DNA from: an uncultured Planktomarina sp.
Lineage (GTDB): Bacteria > Pseudomonadota > Alphaproteobacteria > Rhodobacterales > Rhodobacteraceae
Reading direction: 5' to 3'
Length of the DNA stretch: 64,000 nucleotides
Assembly: GCA_905182325.1 (NCBI GenBank)
Contig: CAJJBD010000005.1
Span: 1-64,000, forward strand
Part shown: in pieces, positions 51,177-61,061 of the stretch
How the letters are laid out: each line of letters opens with the position of its first letter
Numbering within the stretch: position 1 is the stretch's first letter
Made by a program: the position numbers and the translations under genes
Notes under the pieces: model-generated
The model's input: the letters and a program-made list of their open reading frames with translations, nothing else
Databases searched by the model: none
What the model was told of the DNA's origin: nothing

Positions 51177-52259
51177 TTATCTAACTTTCAAAGTGGCCAA
51201 GCCAATCATTGCTAAAACTAAGGCAACGATCCAAAACCGAATGACAATCTGGCTTTCGGCATAGCCTTTCTTCTCAAAATGATGATGAATAGGAGCCATT
51301 AAAAAAACACGCTTGCCCGTACGTTTAAACCAGAAAACTTGGATGATTACACTTAAAGCTTCAGCTACAAATACACCTCCAATGATCAACCAAACAATCT
51401 CATGTTTGGTTAGAACTGCAATTGCACCTAAGGCCCCTCCCAAAGAGAGACTACCAGTATCTCCCATAAAAATTGCGGCTGGAGGTGCATTATACCATAA
51501 GAAACCCAACCCACCCCCAATAAGAGCCATACAGAAAACAAGTAGCTCACCAGTGCCTGGGACATAATGTACATCAAGATATTGAGTAAAATCAACTCTG
51601 CCAACGGCATAAGCAAGCACACCTAAGGCAGCGGCAGCAATCATAACAGGCATAATCGCCAAGCCATCTAAACCATCTGTCAAATTGACCGCATTAGCAG
51701 TTCCAACAATAACAACCATCGCAAATGGAAAGAAAAGTAACCCAAAAGGTACCAAAGTACTTTTCAAAATCGGCAGCGCAACTTGCTCGCTTAAACCTTC
51801 AGGATGTAATTGTGCAGCAACAATTGCAGCTAACATCGCAATCAAAAATCCAAGTCCCAGGCGTATTTTTCCTGAAATACCTGCAACATTTTGTTTGCTA
51901 ACTTTGGAATAATCATCCGCAAATCCAATTGCGCCAAAGCCCACTGTTACAAAAAGGACTACCCATATATACATATTATCAAGTCGTGCCCAAAGCAAAC
52001 TAGAGACAAGCAGCGCCCCTAAGATAAGTGCACCACCCATCGTGGGAGTGCCCGCTTTAGCAAAGTGACCTTCTGGTCCGTCCTTACGGATAGGTTGCCC
52101 TTGGCTCTGTCTACGCTTTAGCAAATTAATTAAAGGCTTGCCAAATACAAACCCAAAGATGAGTGAAGTAAGAAATGCCCCACCAGCTCGGAATGTTATG
52201 TAACGGAAAAGATTGAAAAAGTCACCGCCATCTGAAAGTAGTGTTAACCAATAAAACAT
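51177..52259 (-). CDS. mraY: Phospho-N-acetylmuramoyl-pentapeptide transferase
   Basis: Integral membrane enzyme that makes lipid I. The 360 residues have about ten membrane segments and the catalytic aspartate motifs [18 protein letters not shown] and [13 protein letters not shown], plus the histidine-rich [12 protein letters not shown] loop. GGAAGGA precedes the ATG at good spacing. Placed 25 bases after murF. Confidence 0.97.
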   Translation of the reverse strand: MFYWLTLLSDGGDFFNLFRYITFRAGGAFLTSLIFGFVFGKPLINLLKRRQSQGQPIRKDGPEGHFAKAGTPTMGGALILGALLVSSLLWARLDNMYIWVVLFVTVGFGAIGFADDYSKVSKQNVAGISGKIRLGLGFLIAMLAAIVAAQLHPEGLSEQVALPILKSTLVPFGLLFFPFAMVVIVGTANAVNLTDGLDGLAIMPVMIAAAALGVLAYAVGRVDFTQYLDVHYVPGTGELLVFCMALIGGGLGFLWYNAPPAAIFMGDTGSLSLGGALGAIAVLTKHEIVWLIIGGVFVAEALSVIIQVFWFKRTGKRVFLMAPIHHHFEKKGYAESQIVIRFWIVALVLAMIGLATLKVR

Positions 52260-52284
52260 TTTTATCCTTCCAACCTTGCAGCCT

Positions 52285-53700
52285 TCAGCGTTGCCCTAAA
52301 TTACGGATCAGGTCAACAATTGTTGAAACTTTACTACCCAACGATCCTTTAACCAAAACTATATCGCCCGCTAAAATCATAGTGTGTAATTTGGTTTTAA
52401 ATTCATCAGCCGTTTCCACCCAGTCCCCACGTATTTCCACTGGCAAAACATTGTAACACGCTCGCATACGCAACCCAACACAATGGACAACGTCCAAGTT
52501 ACGTAGATGTAAATTTTTAGCTAAGGAAATATGATATTTAATTTCGTCAGTGCCCAATTCAAGCATATCCCCCAAAATCGCTATTTTACGTGATGTACGA
52601 TTAGAAGTATTGCTTACGGAAGGAACTATGTACGCTAAAGACTGAAGAGCAGCGGCCATCGATGCTGGGTTTGCATTATATGCATCATCAATTAGCTCAA
52701 ATTCTCGAAGTCTTTCATCAGGATCAAGTGAGATTATCTCGCGACGACCTCTACCAGCCGATGGCTCCCATCTGAAAAGATCTACTGCTGCGCGGCCAGG
52801 GTCACCGGCTAAGGCCTCCACGGCTGCAAGTACTCCCAAAGCGTTCATTGCAAAATGATGACCAACCGCATTAATTTTTAAAACGGCAGGCGCTCCGCGC
52901 AATTGTGCCTGAATTACAGTCACATCTTTATAAGATTTTAAAGCGATCAATCTGTATGCGTCTGCTTTTTCTCCAAAACCTAAAATGGTGGCATCTTTTC
53001 TCAATGCTCCTTGAACCAATATATCAACTGTCTCTACATCTGCCGGTAAGACTGCTACACCCTTAGGGTTTAAACCGGCAAAAATCTCTGCTTTCTCTGC
53101 AGCAATCGCATCGATCCCATTAAAAGCCTCCATGTGCGCTGGCGCAATACTAGTAACCATCCCGACGTGTGGACGCGCAATTCGACTTAGAGGCGCTATT
53201 TCGCCAGGGTGGTTCATGCCAATTTCAAAAATTCCAAATTCAGTATCGCGTGGCATACTCGCCAAACTCAGCGGTACTCCCCAATGGTTATTATAACTAG
53301 CAATAGAGGCATAAGTGCGCCCTTGAAATTCCAAGACAGTTTTAAGCATTTCCTTAGTAGAAGTTTTGCCTACAGATCCCGTCACTGCAATAATTCTAGC
53401 ATTAGTCCGGGAACGAGCAGCCTGACCTAAGGCATTCAAGCCCTGCATAACGTCTTTCACAATCAATAGAGGAGCATTTTTACTTACATTTGCGGGTCTG
53501 TACGAAACCAGTGCAGCAGCAGCCCCCTTCAATAATGCTTGAGCCACAAAATCATGGCCATCGCGTCGATCAGTCAAGGCTATAAAAAGATCGCCAGGGT
53601 TAATGGTACGAGTGTCGATCGAAATGCCTTCCGCGCTCCACGTCACTGAACATACCCCACCAGTCGCTTCGGTTGCCTCAGATGAACTCCATAGTGGCAT
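52285..53700 (-). CDS. murF: UDP-N-acetylmuramoyl-tripeptide--D-alanyl-D-alanine ligase
   Basis: Adds D-Ala-D-Ala (made by Ddl) to complete the pentapeptide. The 471 residues contain the ATP loop [13 protein letters not shown], the family stretch [12 protein letters not shown] and the C-domain [11 protein letters not shown]. Its ATG overlaps the murE stop as TAATG, so translation of the two ligases is coupled. Confidence 0.97.
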   Translation of the reverse strand: MPLWSSSEATEATGGVCSVTWSAEGISIDTRTINPGDLFIALTDRRDGHDFVAQALLKGAAAALVSYRPANVSKNAPLLIVKDVMQGLNALGQAARSRTNARIIAVTGSVGKTSTKEMLKTVLEFQGRTYASIASYNNHWGVPLSLASMPRDTEFGIFEIGMNHPGEIAPLSRIARPHVGMVTSIAPAHMEAFNGIDAIAAEKAEIFAGLNPKGVAVLPADVETVDILVQGALRKDATILGFGEKADAYRLIALKSYKDVTVIQAQLRGAPAVLKINAVGHHFAMNALGVLAAVEALAGDPGRAAVDLFRWEPSAGRGRREIISLDPDERLREFELIDDAYNANPASMAAALQSLAYIVPSVSNTSNRTSRKIAILGDMLELGTDEIKYHISLAKNLHLRNLDVVHCVGLRMRACYNVLPVEIRGDWVETADEFKTKLHTMILAGDIVLVKGSLGSKVSTIVDLIRNLGQR

Positions 53701-55178
53701 TAGTAGCCTGCCTCAAGAGCGGCAACCGCTATGCTAGCCTGTTCTACATCATCAAAAGGAAGAGTATCATTACCTATAATTTGACCACTTTCATGGCCTT
53801 TTCCCGCTATCAGCAGCGTATCACCCGCTTGCAAGTAATCTACAGCACGCAAAATTGCTTCTGCACGATCTGCAACTACTATGGAATTTGGCGCCCCAAC
53901 CAAAACCATTGTACGGATGGCAGATGGCTCTTCACTACGAGGATTGTCATCAGTCAAAAAAGTAATGTCAGAATATTTGGCCGCTATTTGACCCATTAAT
54001 ACTCGCTTTGAATGGTCTCGGTCACCCCCTGCCCCAAACACAACAACTAGCCGGCCCATGGCGTGTATCCGCAGAGACTTCAAAGCCGTCGCTAATGCGT
54101 CAGGTGTGTGAGCATAATCTACAAAAATACTTGCACCATTTGAACGAGTTGCCGCCAATTCCATCCGACCACGCACCGAGTGGATATCCTTTAAAGCAGC
54201 GAACACACTTTCAGATGCAATGCCTGTTGCAAGTACCATTGCAGCAGCAATCATAAGGTTTTCGCCTTGAAAGCCACCAACTAGAGGTACCTTAGCTTGG
54301 TGAGTTTCACCTTGCCAACTAAACAGGATATCTTGGCCCATTGCGTCAAACTTTTGTCCATGTATTTGTAAATCAGAATTTACCCGACCAACAGAGATCA
54401 CTTCATGATTATTAGCCAAGCATAACTCCATTAATTCAGCACCTTTAGGGTCATCTAAATTAATTACGGCAGTTCCCTCAAAACCTAAAACTCGATCAAA
54501 CAAACCGACCTTAGCGGCAAAATAATTTTCAAATGTTGTGTGGTAATCAAGATGGTCTTGAGAAAAATTTGTAAACCCCGCAACTCGAAGCTTAACACCG
54601 TCAAGACGTTTTTGATCCAAACCATGGCTCGATGCTTCCATTGCAACGTGGGTAACACCAGCTCTTTTGGCCTGCGCCAACGTTCTATGCAAGACTATTG
54701 GTTCAGGCGTTGTATGAGTTAGGGATGTACTCCAGAAACCTTCCACGCCAGTAGTCCCCAAGTTTATTGCATTTAATCCAATCTTTTCCCAAATTTGCTG
54801 ACAGAAAGAAGCTACAGATGTTTTTCCGTTAGTACCAGTAACTGCAACCACCACCTCCGGCTGGCAGCCATAAAACAATGCAGCAGTCTGAGCCAGAGCG
54901 CCACGGGGATCATCCACTATGCAGGCCTCTACATTATATTCCTGGATGTCTTTAGAGGCTATCGTTGCACCCTCAGCGTCAGTCAAAATTGCAATAGCAC
55001 CTTGCCTAAAAGCAAAATTTGAAAATTTAGCACCATGGGTTTGAGACCCCGGCAAGGCTACAAACAGAAATCCTTTCTTGATTTCACGACTATCAACAGC
55101 CAAGCCATAAATTAGGCTTGTGGGACCTTGCGAGGGACGCAAACCTAAATCAGCAAGTGTTTTACCAGAAAACGCCAT
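53700..55178 (-). CDS. murE: UDP-MurNAc-L-Ala-D-Glu--meso-diaminopimelate ligase
   Basis: Adds the third residue of the peptide stem. The 492 residues have the ATP loop VTGTNGKTSVASF and the TDDNPRSEEP motif; the DNPR sequence marks enzymes that take meso-diaminopimelate rather than lysine, so the wall is of the usual Gram-negative type. It begins 20 bases after the ftsI stop. Confidence 0.97.
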   Translation of the reverse strand: MAFSGKTLADLGLRPSQGPTSLIYGLAVDSREIKKGFLFVALPGSQTHGAKFSNFAFRQGAIAILTDAEGATIASKDIQEYNVEACIVDDPRGALAQTAALFYGCQPEVVVAVTGTNGKTSVASFCQQIWEKIGLNAINLGTTGVEGFWSTSLTHTTPEPIVLHRTLAQAKRAGVTHVAMEASSHGLDQKRLDGVKLRVAGFTNFSQDHLDYHTTFENYFAAKVGLFDRVLGFEGTAVINLDDPKGAELMELCLANNHEVISVGRVNSDLQIHGQKFDAMGQDILFSWQGETHQAKVPLVGGFQGENLMIAAAMVLATGIASESVFAALKDIHSVRGRMELAATRSNGASIFVDYAHTPDALATALKSLRIHAMGRLVVVFGAGGDRDHSKRVLMGQIAAKYSDITFLTDDNPRSEEPSAIRTMVLVGAPNSIVVADRAEAILRAVDYLQAGDTLLIAGKGHESGQIIGNDTLPFDDVEQASIAVAALEAGY

Positions 55179-55198
55179 CCTTTAAATTAATTCCAATC

Positions 55199-56983
55199 TC
55201 AATGGTTGGTTAATGCTAAATCTTTATTCATCAATTTATCAATTTTTGGAACAAGACCTAGTAGCGGTGCCACACGTCGGATAACCTCAGCCGCTACTGG
55301 AACAGCTGTGTAACCAGCGGTACGCCGAGGCTCCACTCCCATCCGGTCTTCTGGTTCGTCTAAGGTTATAATCAAAACATATTTTGGATCTTCGCTTGGA
55401 AAGAAGCTAGCAAATGTAGCCAAAACCCTTTCCGCATCATAGCCACCAGTTTTACTAGTTTTTTCAGCTGTTCCAGTTTTTCCTCCAACAGAGTAGCCAC
55501 TGACTTCACCTAAATTTGCCGTTCCTTCAGGCGTTCTGACTACGTCCCTAAGCATGGATCGGAGTTGATCAGATACATTTTTAGAAATAATTCTAGCACC
55601 AACTTCAGAGACTGATTTTTGTAATATGGTTGGCGACACGAAGGTTCCACCATTTACTATAGCAGAATATGCAGCGGCCAGGTGAAGGGGCGAACCAGAA
55701 ATACCATGACCGTATGAAATAGTCATAGTTGCGATTTCAGACCAATTAGATGGAAATTGCGGTTTTGCTGTAGATCCTTCAACAAGCTCTATTGGTGTCG
55801 CAACCAACAGTCCAAGACTTCCCAAAAAAGATTTCTGGGAATTAGCTCCTATCATTTGAGACAAGCGTGCTGTTCCAACATTTGAAGATTTAACTAGAAC
55901 TTTTTCAACGGCTAATTCTGGACCGTAGTCTTTGTAGTCCTTAATTGCGTACTTACCCCACCTAAACCGTTTCGTGTCTACCATTGTATCCGCTTCCACT
56001 AGCCCAAGCTCCATCGCCTGAGCTACTGTGAACGTTTTAAATACTGATCCCTGTTCATAGAGGCCTTGAACAGCCCGGTTAAACAATGGATCATCACTTT
56101 GATCACCTTTTGTTAAACCTATTGGGCGATTATTTGGGTCAAAGTCAGGCAAGCTTGACATGGCAAAAATTTCACCAGAGTGTACTTCCATCAATACCGC
56201 TGACGCAGCTTTTGCATTCATCAACTGCATTCCTCCACGAAGCACCTTTTCAAGTGCTGACTGGACAGAGAGATCTATCGAAAGTTTTAATGGACGCCCA
56301 TTAGATTTTGGGTCCCGAAGTAATTCGTCAAACTCTTTTTCAACACCAGCAACTCCAATTACCTCAGCTGAGTGAACCCCTTGTTTACCAAAAGTCGTTC
56401 CACCCAAAATATGGCCAGCAAACTTTCCATTCGGGTAAAGTCGCATTTCCCTAGGTCCAAACAAGAGACCAGGATCACCAATATCATGTACTGCTTGTTT
56501 TTCTTCAGGACTAATTGCGCCTCGAAGCCATAAAAAATTTTGTTTCCCACTGAACCTAGCCTTTAGCTTTACGGCATCAATATCTTGAAAAATTTCAGCA
56601 AGGCGAAGAGCAGTTCCAGAAGGATCAGCCAGTTGTTTAGGATGTACATAAAGCGAATGGGTTTCGATGTTAGTTGCTAAGATCCGACCATTTCTGTCAA
56701 CTATATCGGCACGGCTGACTGAGATATCATTGATACTGTTCTGAGCCTTTGGCTCTCTAGGCTCAGTCATGGCTAGCGCAGTCATTCGCATACCAATGAC
56801 GCCAAAGCTTATTATAAAAATGCATCCAATCATAATCAAACGCCGCTGTGTTTTGCGCAGCATACGTCCATGCTGGATTTCCGCCCGCTCACGACGATTG
56901 GTTAGTTCTACCAAATCTGGATCTTCGCCCGCAGACCTAGCAGAAAAAATTTGAGCAAGTGGACGTAGTGGCTTACGTATCAT
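55199..56983 (-). CDS. ftsI: Penicillin-binding protein 3 (septal transpeptidase)
   Basis: Class B PBP that cross-links septal peptidoglycan with FtsW. The 594 residues begin with a cytoplasmic stretch and one membrane anchor (about 49-70), then the PBP dimerisation domain and the transpeptidase domain. The domain shows all three active-site motifs: SVFK (in GSVFKTF), SSN (in KSSNVG) and KTG (in GGKTGTAEK). The ATG overlaps the ftsL stop by 4 bases. Confidence 0.97.
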   Translation of the reverse strand: MIRKPLRPLAQIFSARSAGEDPDLVELTNRRERAEIQHGRMLRKTQRRLIMIGCIFIISFGVIGMRMTALAMTEPREPKAQNSINDISVSRADIVDRNGRILATNIETHSLYVHPKQLADPSGTALRLAEIFQDIDAVKLKARFSGKQNFLWLRGAISPEEKQAVHDIGDPGLLFGPREMRLYPNGKFAGHILGGTTFGKQGVHSAEVIGVAGVEKEFDELLRDPKSNGRPLKLSIDLSVQSALEKVLRGGMQLMNAKAASAVLMEVHSGEIFAMSSLPDFDPNNRPIGLTKGDQSDDPLFNRAVQGLYEQGSVFKTFTVAQAMELGLVEADTMVDTKRFRWGKYAIKDYKDYGPELAVEKVLVKSSNVGTARLSQMIGANSQKSFLGSLGLLVATPIELVEGSTAKPQFPSNWSEIATMTISYGHGISGSPLHLAAAYSAIVNGGTFVSPTILQKSVSEVGARIISKNVSDQLRSMLRDVVRTPEGTANLGEVSGYSVGGKTGTAEKTSKTGGYDAERVLATFASFFPSEDPKYVLIITLDEPEDRMGVEPRRTAGYTAVPVAAEVIRRVAPLLGLVPKIDKLMNKDLALTNH

Positions 56984-57324
56984 GGCGTCTTTGTCCGAGT
57001 ATTAAATTTAATTTCATCAACCATCAACTCTGAACCCAATATCCGGTAGGGGATCTTTTCTAGCCCAGCAAAGTGTTTGGATGTTAGTTCAAGCAACTCA
57101 AGCTCATCAAAATTAGCATTAACCAATTTTGATAGTCGTTCTGGCCGATTTAAATAGGCCCATTCCGCATTAAGGACCCTCAACTTTGACCGTGCCGTTG
57201 CAATATTTTTGTTGAGTTGCACTATTCCATCTAACGTTTGCTTGGTTGCGTAATTTTCTGAATATGTCCAGACCGCTAATCCCATCACCCCAGCAACCAA
57301 TAACCCTAGTAGTAAATTTTTCAT
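56980..57324 (-). CDS. ftsL: Cell division protein FtsL
   Basis: A 114-residue bitopic protein: short cytoplasmic start, one membrane segment (about residues 4-20), then a helical, coiled-coil-prone periplasmic part containing the [14 protein letters not shown] motif common in alphaproteobacterial FtsL. It forms the FtsQLB complex. It overlaps rsmH upstream and ftsI downstream by ATGA junctions, its standard place. Confidence 0.9.
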   Translation of the reverse strand: MKNLLLGLLVAGVMGLAVWTYSENYATKQTLDGIVQLNKNIATARSKLRVLNAEWAYLNRPERLSKLVNANFDELELLELTSKHFAGLEKIPYRILGSELMVDEIKFNTRTKTP

Positions 57325-58319
57325 GGACTGATCCGATTTGGTAATTCTGGCACACCAAGAGTTTTCACATCAATGGGTGTTAGACCGGCAGATGTTCGCC
57401 ACCCAATCCTTAATTTTGCTGACCGAGATCGTGGATTTAGAGCTATCTCTTCTTCAGATGCCCTAATTGGTTTACGACTTTTTAATATGAATTGCGCATC
57501 TACATCTTCAACTAACGGGGCGTATCGACTTCCTGCTTTACTGCCACTACGAGATTGAAAAAATCGCTTAACAATACGATCTTCTATAGAATGGAAAGTT
57601 ACAACGGCTAAAACACCCCCCAAACACAAAACCCGTTCTGCAGCAGATAAGCCCTCAGCTAACTGATTATATTCACTATTAACTGCAATTCTTAATGCTT
57701 GGAAACTTCTTGTTGCTGGATGTGCCTGACCCGGCTTCGACCGCGGCAAGCATTTTTGAATTACACTAACCAGATCTAAAGTTCGTTCGAACGGCCTTTC
57801 ATTACGACGCTCTACAATCATTTTTGCAATTCGACGACTGGCGCGCTCTTCTCCAAAATAAAACAAAATATCAGCAATTTTTTCTTCACTTGCAGAATTA
57901 ATCAAATGTGCGGCGGTACTTCCGGCTCCACTCATGCGCATATCGAGTGGACCATCCTTTTGGAACGAAAAGCCACGCTCAGCTTGGTCAATTTGCATAG
58001 AAGAGACACCAATATCCAAAACCACACCATCAGCTTGTTCAGTGGTTTTATCTAAATTTGAGAAGGTATCTTGTACAAGTCGCAGGCGATCACCAAATTC
58101 TGACTTCCAGTCGGTTGACATATCAAAAACACTTGGATCACGGTCTATTCCGATGACCCGGTCTGCGCCAGCATTCAATAGATATTTAGTATATCCACCA
58201 GCACCAAATGTTCCATCAATCCAAGTGCCACTTATCGGTGAAGCAGTGGAGATTAATGAAGAAATCAAAACTGGAATGTGTGAGGCGCTCAATGTTTGAG
58301 TTACTCCTTTAACAGTCAT
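57321..58319 (-). CDS. rsmH: 16S rRNA (cytosine-1402-N4)-methyltransferase
   Basis: Methylates C1402 in the decoding centre (also called mraW). The 332 residues start with [10 protein letters not shown] and contain the SAM-binding [37 protein letters not shown] and the late [14 protein letters not shown]. The ATG overlaps the mraZ stop (ATGA) and the end overlaps ftsL. Confidence 0.97.
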   Translation of the reverse strand: MTVKGVTQTLSASHIPVLISSLISTASPISGTWIDGTFGAGGYTKYLLNAGADRVIGIDRDPSVFDMSTDWKSEFGDRLRLVQDTFSNLDKTTEQADGVVLDIGVSSMQIDQAERGFSFQKDGPLDMRMSGAGSTAAHLINSASEEKIADILFYFGEERASRRIAKMIVERRNERPFERTLDLVSVIQKCLPRSKPGQAHPATRSFQALRIAVNSEYNQLAEGLSAAERVLCLGGVLAVVTFHSIEDRIVKRFFQSRSGSKAGSRYAPLVEDVDAQFILKSRKPIRASEEEIALNPRSRSAKLRIGWRTSAGLTPIDVKTLGVPELPNRISP

Positions 58320-58816
58320 TTGGCAAAACTATCCAGATAAACTAAAGGATCAAAGTTCTCAGGTAATCCATCAAGCCAGGCCTCAGTTTTAGACAACTCT
58401 TCACTTTGATAAGTTTCAGTTTTCCAGATTTGGAACGTATCACCAGCAGCAATAAAAAATGCTTCAGCCTCTAAGTTTATTTTCTTTCGAAGTTTGGAAG
58501 GAAGGACTAAGCGCCCCGTTTCATCAACCATAGTTGGAAAGGATTGGCCATGAAAAAGACGTTGAAGCATTTGACGCTCCATAGAGCCACGCGGCAAAGC
58601 ATCAATTTTTAAGTCAACCTCATCAATTGCTTGAATTGTATAGCACTCAAGATAGTTTCGGCGATGATCTCCATAAACAATAACCAACTCTGGGTTCAGA
58701 CCTTCAGTGTAATTCGGATCGCCCTGTTCAATAACCCGACGGAATAGAGCTGGAATTGAAACCCTGCCCTTACTATCCACCTTGTGGTGGCTTTCGCCTC
58801 TAAATCTGCGTGCCAC
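58316..58816 (-). CDS. mraZ: Transcriptional regulator MraZ
   Basis: First gene of the division and cell-wall cluster; MraZ binds DNA upstream of its own gene and regulates the cluster. The 166 residues contain two SpoVT/AbrB-like repeats: the first from [19 protein letters not shown], the second around [18 protein letters not shown]. The start codon is GTG, giving [12 protein letters not shown] as in relatives, with an AGG 5 bases before it. The sequence of this start region is repeated in the leader about 120 bases upstream. Confidence 0.95.
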   Translation of the reverse strand: MARRFRGESHHKVDSKGRVSIPALFRRVIEQGDPNYTEGLNPELVIVYGDHRRNYLECYTIQAIDEVDLKIDALPRGSMERQMLQRLFHGQSFPTMVDETGRLVLPSKLRKKINLEAEAFFIAAGDTFQIWKTETYQSEELSKTEAWLDGLPENFDPLVYLDSFAK

Positions 58817-58854
58817 CTAGGCCTGCCTCACTGTCATGGCGGGGTTACACCCCT

Positions 58855-58898
58855 TAAATAAAAAGGCGGATTGAACTGCTGCTACTGCTCAATCCGCC
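58855..58898 (-). terminator. Strong intrinsic terminator inside the mraZ leader
   Basis: On the minus strand a perfect 10-bp stem (GGCGGATTGA / TCAATCCGCC, 14-base loop) is followed directly by TTTTTATTT. It lies 38 bases before the mraZ start, so much of the transcription from the leader promoter should end here, with mraZ reached by read-through. Confidence 0.9.
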
Positions 58899-59060
58899 AA
58901 CTTTATCCCTTACGGGATTTCCAGTGCGGCGTGCCACCTGGGGGAGATGTGTGCTCGCTCACGCGCCGGATTTCTTCATTATAGAAGTGGCTGCCTGTAT
59001 AAAACCTGCGCTCGCCTTTGCCCTTCTTTGTGGGGCTTTGATCTTTTTACCACTTCTGTA
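58855..59060 (-). ncRNA. UpsM-like sRNA / extended mraZ 5' leader
   Basis: A GC-richer island of about 200 bases between two AT-rich stretches, directly upstream of mraZ and on its strand. Seen structure, in transcript order: an 8-bp stem AGAAGTGG/CCACTTCT closing a domain of about 75 bases (58983-59057), a 5-bp hairpin ATCCC-GTAA-GGGAT with a GNRA loop (58905-58918), and the terminator hairpin. In Rhodobacter sphaeroides the same location gives rise to UpsM, an abundant sRNA of about 200 nt made from the mraZ leader by termination. Identity here is inferred from position, size and structure; the 5' end is approximate and no clear promoter was found. Confidence 0.7.
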
Positions 59061-59089
59061 ATTAGTTGATGGCACGGGAAATCATGGGA

Positions 59090-59365
59090 ATCAATAACAA
59101 ATTTATAAAAAAATAGAGATATGTAATAAAATACTGCTTGGTCTTTGTAAATAAATTTAGTTATTTTAATATATGTAGTAGTTATTTTTTAAAATTTTAC
59201 CATATATAGTATATTTAATTAAAAAAATATTTTCCCTTAATTTCCCAAAATTAAATTTATATAAGCTATATTTTAGTTTTTTAAGGAATATATTTGATAT
59301 TTTATTTTATGGGCTTGCTAAGCTTTACATAAATACATTCAGTAAATGTAATGTTTTAGTATTTT
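59090..59365. other. Very AT-rich stretch upstream of the mraZ leader
   Basis: About 275 bases between the mrp stop and the leader RNA, composed almost entirely of A and T with many A- and T-tracts. No gene, ribosome-binding site or clear -35/-10 pair could be picked out. It may act as an upstream (UP-type) promoter element or intrinsically bent DNA for the leader promoter. Confidence 0.5.
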
Positions 59366-60430
59366 TTAAGCAATATTTGATATAATCAGCCCAGCAGCGA
59401 GGTCAGTATATGACTGCGCTACGGGCCCATCGGAAAGAGCCACAGGAATGCCACTGTCTCCAGCAATCCGCACAGAAAGGTCCAAAGGCAAGGCCCCCAA
59501 GAACGGGATATCAAGTTTTTTAGCTTCAGCCTCAACACCGCCATGCCCAAAAATATGCGCTTCATGGCCACATGATGGACAGGTATACTGGCTCATATTT
59601 TCAATCATCCCCAACACTGGTGTGTGCAAGGTAGTAAACATATCTAAGGCTTTACGCGCGTCGATTAATGCAACATCCTGAGGAGTTGAAACTACAATTG
59701 CACCTGTTAATTGGGTTTTTTGACACAGCGTGAGTTGTACGTCGCCCGTTCCAGGTGGCAAATCAACTATCAGAACGTCTAATTCACCCCACTGTACTTG
59801 ATTTAGCATCTGCTGCAGGGCCCCCATGAGCATTGGACCGCGCCATACCACAGCCTTGTCAGGGTCAACCATTAGGCCAATTGACATCAAAGTTACCCCG
59901 TGCGCCTGCAAGGGAATGATTATCTTACCATCAGGGCTAGCCGGGCGTTTATTAACCCCCATCATCTGGGGCTGACTTGGGCCATAGATGTCTGCATCCA
60001 GTAGACCCACACGCCGACCTTGCTTTGCCAAGGCAACAGCAAGATTTGAAGAGACTGTAGATTTACCAACGCCACCTTTGCCCGATGCGATCGCAAGGAT
60101 GCGATCAACTCCCGGCACTGATATCGGACCATCTTGTGGTTTGGGATGGCCCCCAATTTTAAGGTTTGGTGGTGGAGTTTTTTCCTCATGCGCTGTGACA
60201 ACAGCGGTGACGTTTTCAACCCCGTCTAGCGCTCTCACCATTTTTTCCGCAGCTTCTCGAATATCTGCCAATTTGCGAGCAACTTCTTTATTAGGGGCTT
60301 CAATTACAAAGCGAACGGCTGTTCCATCGATGGTTACAGCACGAATAAAATCATTACTAATCATATCACCACCATCGGGCAGCTTTAACTGCGCCAAAGC
60401 AGCCAAGACTTCAGAACGATCCACAGGCAT
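59366..60430 (-). CDS. apbC: Mrp/ApbC iron-sulfur cluster carrier ATPase
   Basis: P-loop scaffold protein that carries and transfers Fe-S clusters. The 354 residues have an N-terminal MIP18/DUF59-type domain ([17 protein letters not shown]), the deviant Walker [30 protein letters not shown], and the cluster-binding CPSC in [12 protein letters not shown]. The ATG with GGAG seven bases before it is preferred over a start 33 codons upstream. Divergent from the DUF1127 gene. Confidence 0.95.
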   Translation of the reverse strand: MPVDRSEVLAALAQLKLPDGGDMISNDFIRAVTIDGTAVRFVIEAPNKEVARKLADIREAAEKMVRALDGVENVTAVVTAHEEKTPPPNLKIGGHPKPQDGPISVPGVDRILAIASGKGGVGKSTVSSNLAVALAKQGRRVGLLDADIYGPSQPQMMGVNKRPASPDGKIIIPLQAHGVTLMSIGLMVDPDKAVVWRGPMLMGALQQMLNQVQWGELDVLIVDLPPGTGDVQLTLCQKTQLTGAIVVSTPQDVALIDARKALDMFTTLHTPVLGMIENMSQYTCPSCGHEAHIFGHGGVEAEAKKLDIPFLGALPLDLSVRIAGDSGIPVALSDGPVAQSYTDLAAGLIISNIA

Positions 60431-60615
60431 TTTTAGTCTCCATAAAGTACTGGAAAACCTATGCCTCCCCTTTACGACTGATGCAAGCCCGCAGAAAACT
60501 GATGCTTTTCTACTATGCAAATGGTGCATGGCGGCAATTCGTTAAAATGCGTTGCGCCAGAAACACGAAACAAACTACTAAAAATATATAAAATTTGTCT
60601 GATTAAGAGGAAAAA

Positions 60616-60834
60616 ATGATGGCAACAGATTCAGCCTTCCACGAACCAACTTACCCACTGCGCACATTTTTAGCAAAAAGTTTCAACACGCTGCGTGACT
60701 GCATGGCGAGACGCGCCAACTATCGCATAACTGTTGCAGAATTAAACTCCCTTTCGTGCCGTGACCTTGCAGACCTAGGCATCCATCGCTCAGCAATTAA
60801 AGGTATTGCAGCTGCGGCAGCCTACCGTCCATAA
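60616..60834 (+). CDS. DUF1127 small protein
   Basis: A 72-residue, arginine-containing protein with the DUF1127 core at its C-terminus: LNSLSCRDLADLGIHRSAI. DUF1127 proteins are small, often stress-induced; one in Rhodobacter sphaeroides binds RNA and affects the sRNAs encoded behind it. GAGG lies 5 bases upstream of the ATG. The upstream TTGCGC-N17-CTACTA could be a heat-shock-type promoter, but the match is loose. Two strong hairpins follow the stop codon. Confidence 0.88.
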   Translation: MMATDSAFHEPTYPLRTFLAKSFNTLRDCMARRANYRITVAELNSLSCRDLADLGIHRSAIKGIAAAAAYRP

Positions 60835-60850
60835 TTCACTATTTTAGGTT

Positions 60851-60914
60851 GGGCTTTTTCTCCCGAAAGCCCTTGAACGAACGGCGACGTCGCTTCCCCA
60901 TGACGTCGCCGTTT
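60851..60914 (+). ncRNA. Twin-hairpin, C-rich-loop RNA behind DUF1127 (cuckoo/CcsR-like)
   Basis: Starting 16 bases after the DUF1127 stop: hairpin 1, GGGCTTT/AAAGCCC (60851-60872) with loop TTCTCCCG; hairpin 2, a perfect 12-bp stem (60880-60891 / 60902-60913) with loop GCTTCCCCAT and a short TTT. Loops rich in C and U that could pair with Shine-Dalgarno sequences are the hallmark of cuckoo-type RNAs, which are found downstream of DUF1127 genes in alphaproteobacteria. The canonical loop motif is not exact here, so the family call is inference. Hairpin 2 may double as terminator. Confidence 0.55.
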
Positions 60915-61061
60915 AAAAGATTTTAAATCTGAGTTGATAACAATCAAATTTTATTTCTTGAAAAGAATTTCATTAAAAACTTCTTAACCCATGTTGGCAT
61001 CTAGAGAATGTCAAACCGTCCATTGCATTTCACTCTTTTTGCTGGCACCACATTTTATAAT

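Noticed and set aside
59988-60545. 185-codon plus-strand frame opposite mrp/apbC
   Set aside because: Antisense to a gene with all Mrp motifs; composition is that of a reversed frame.
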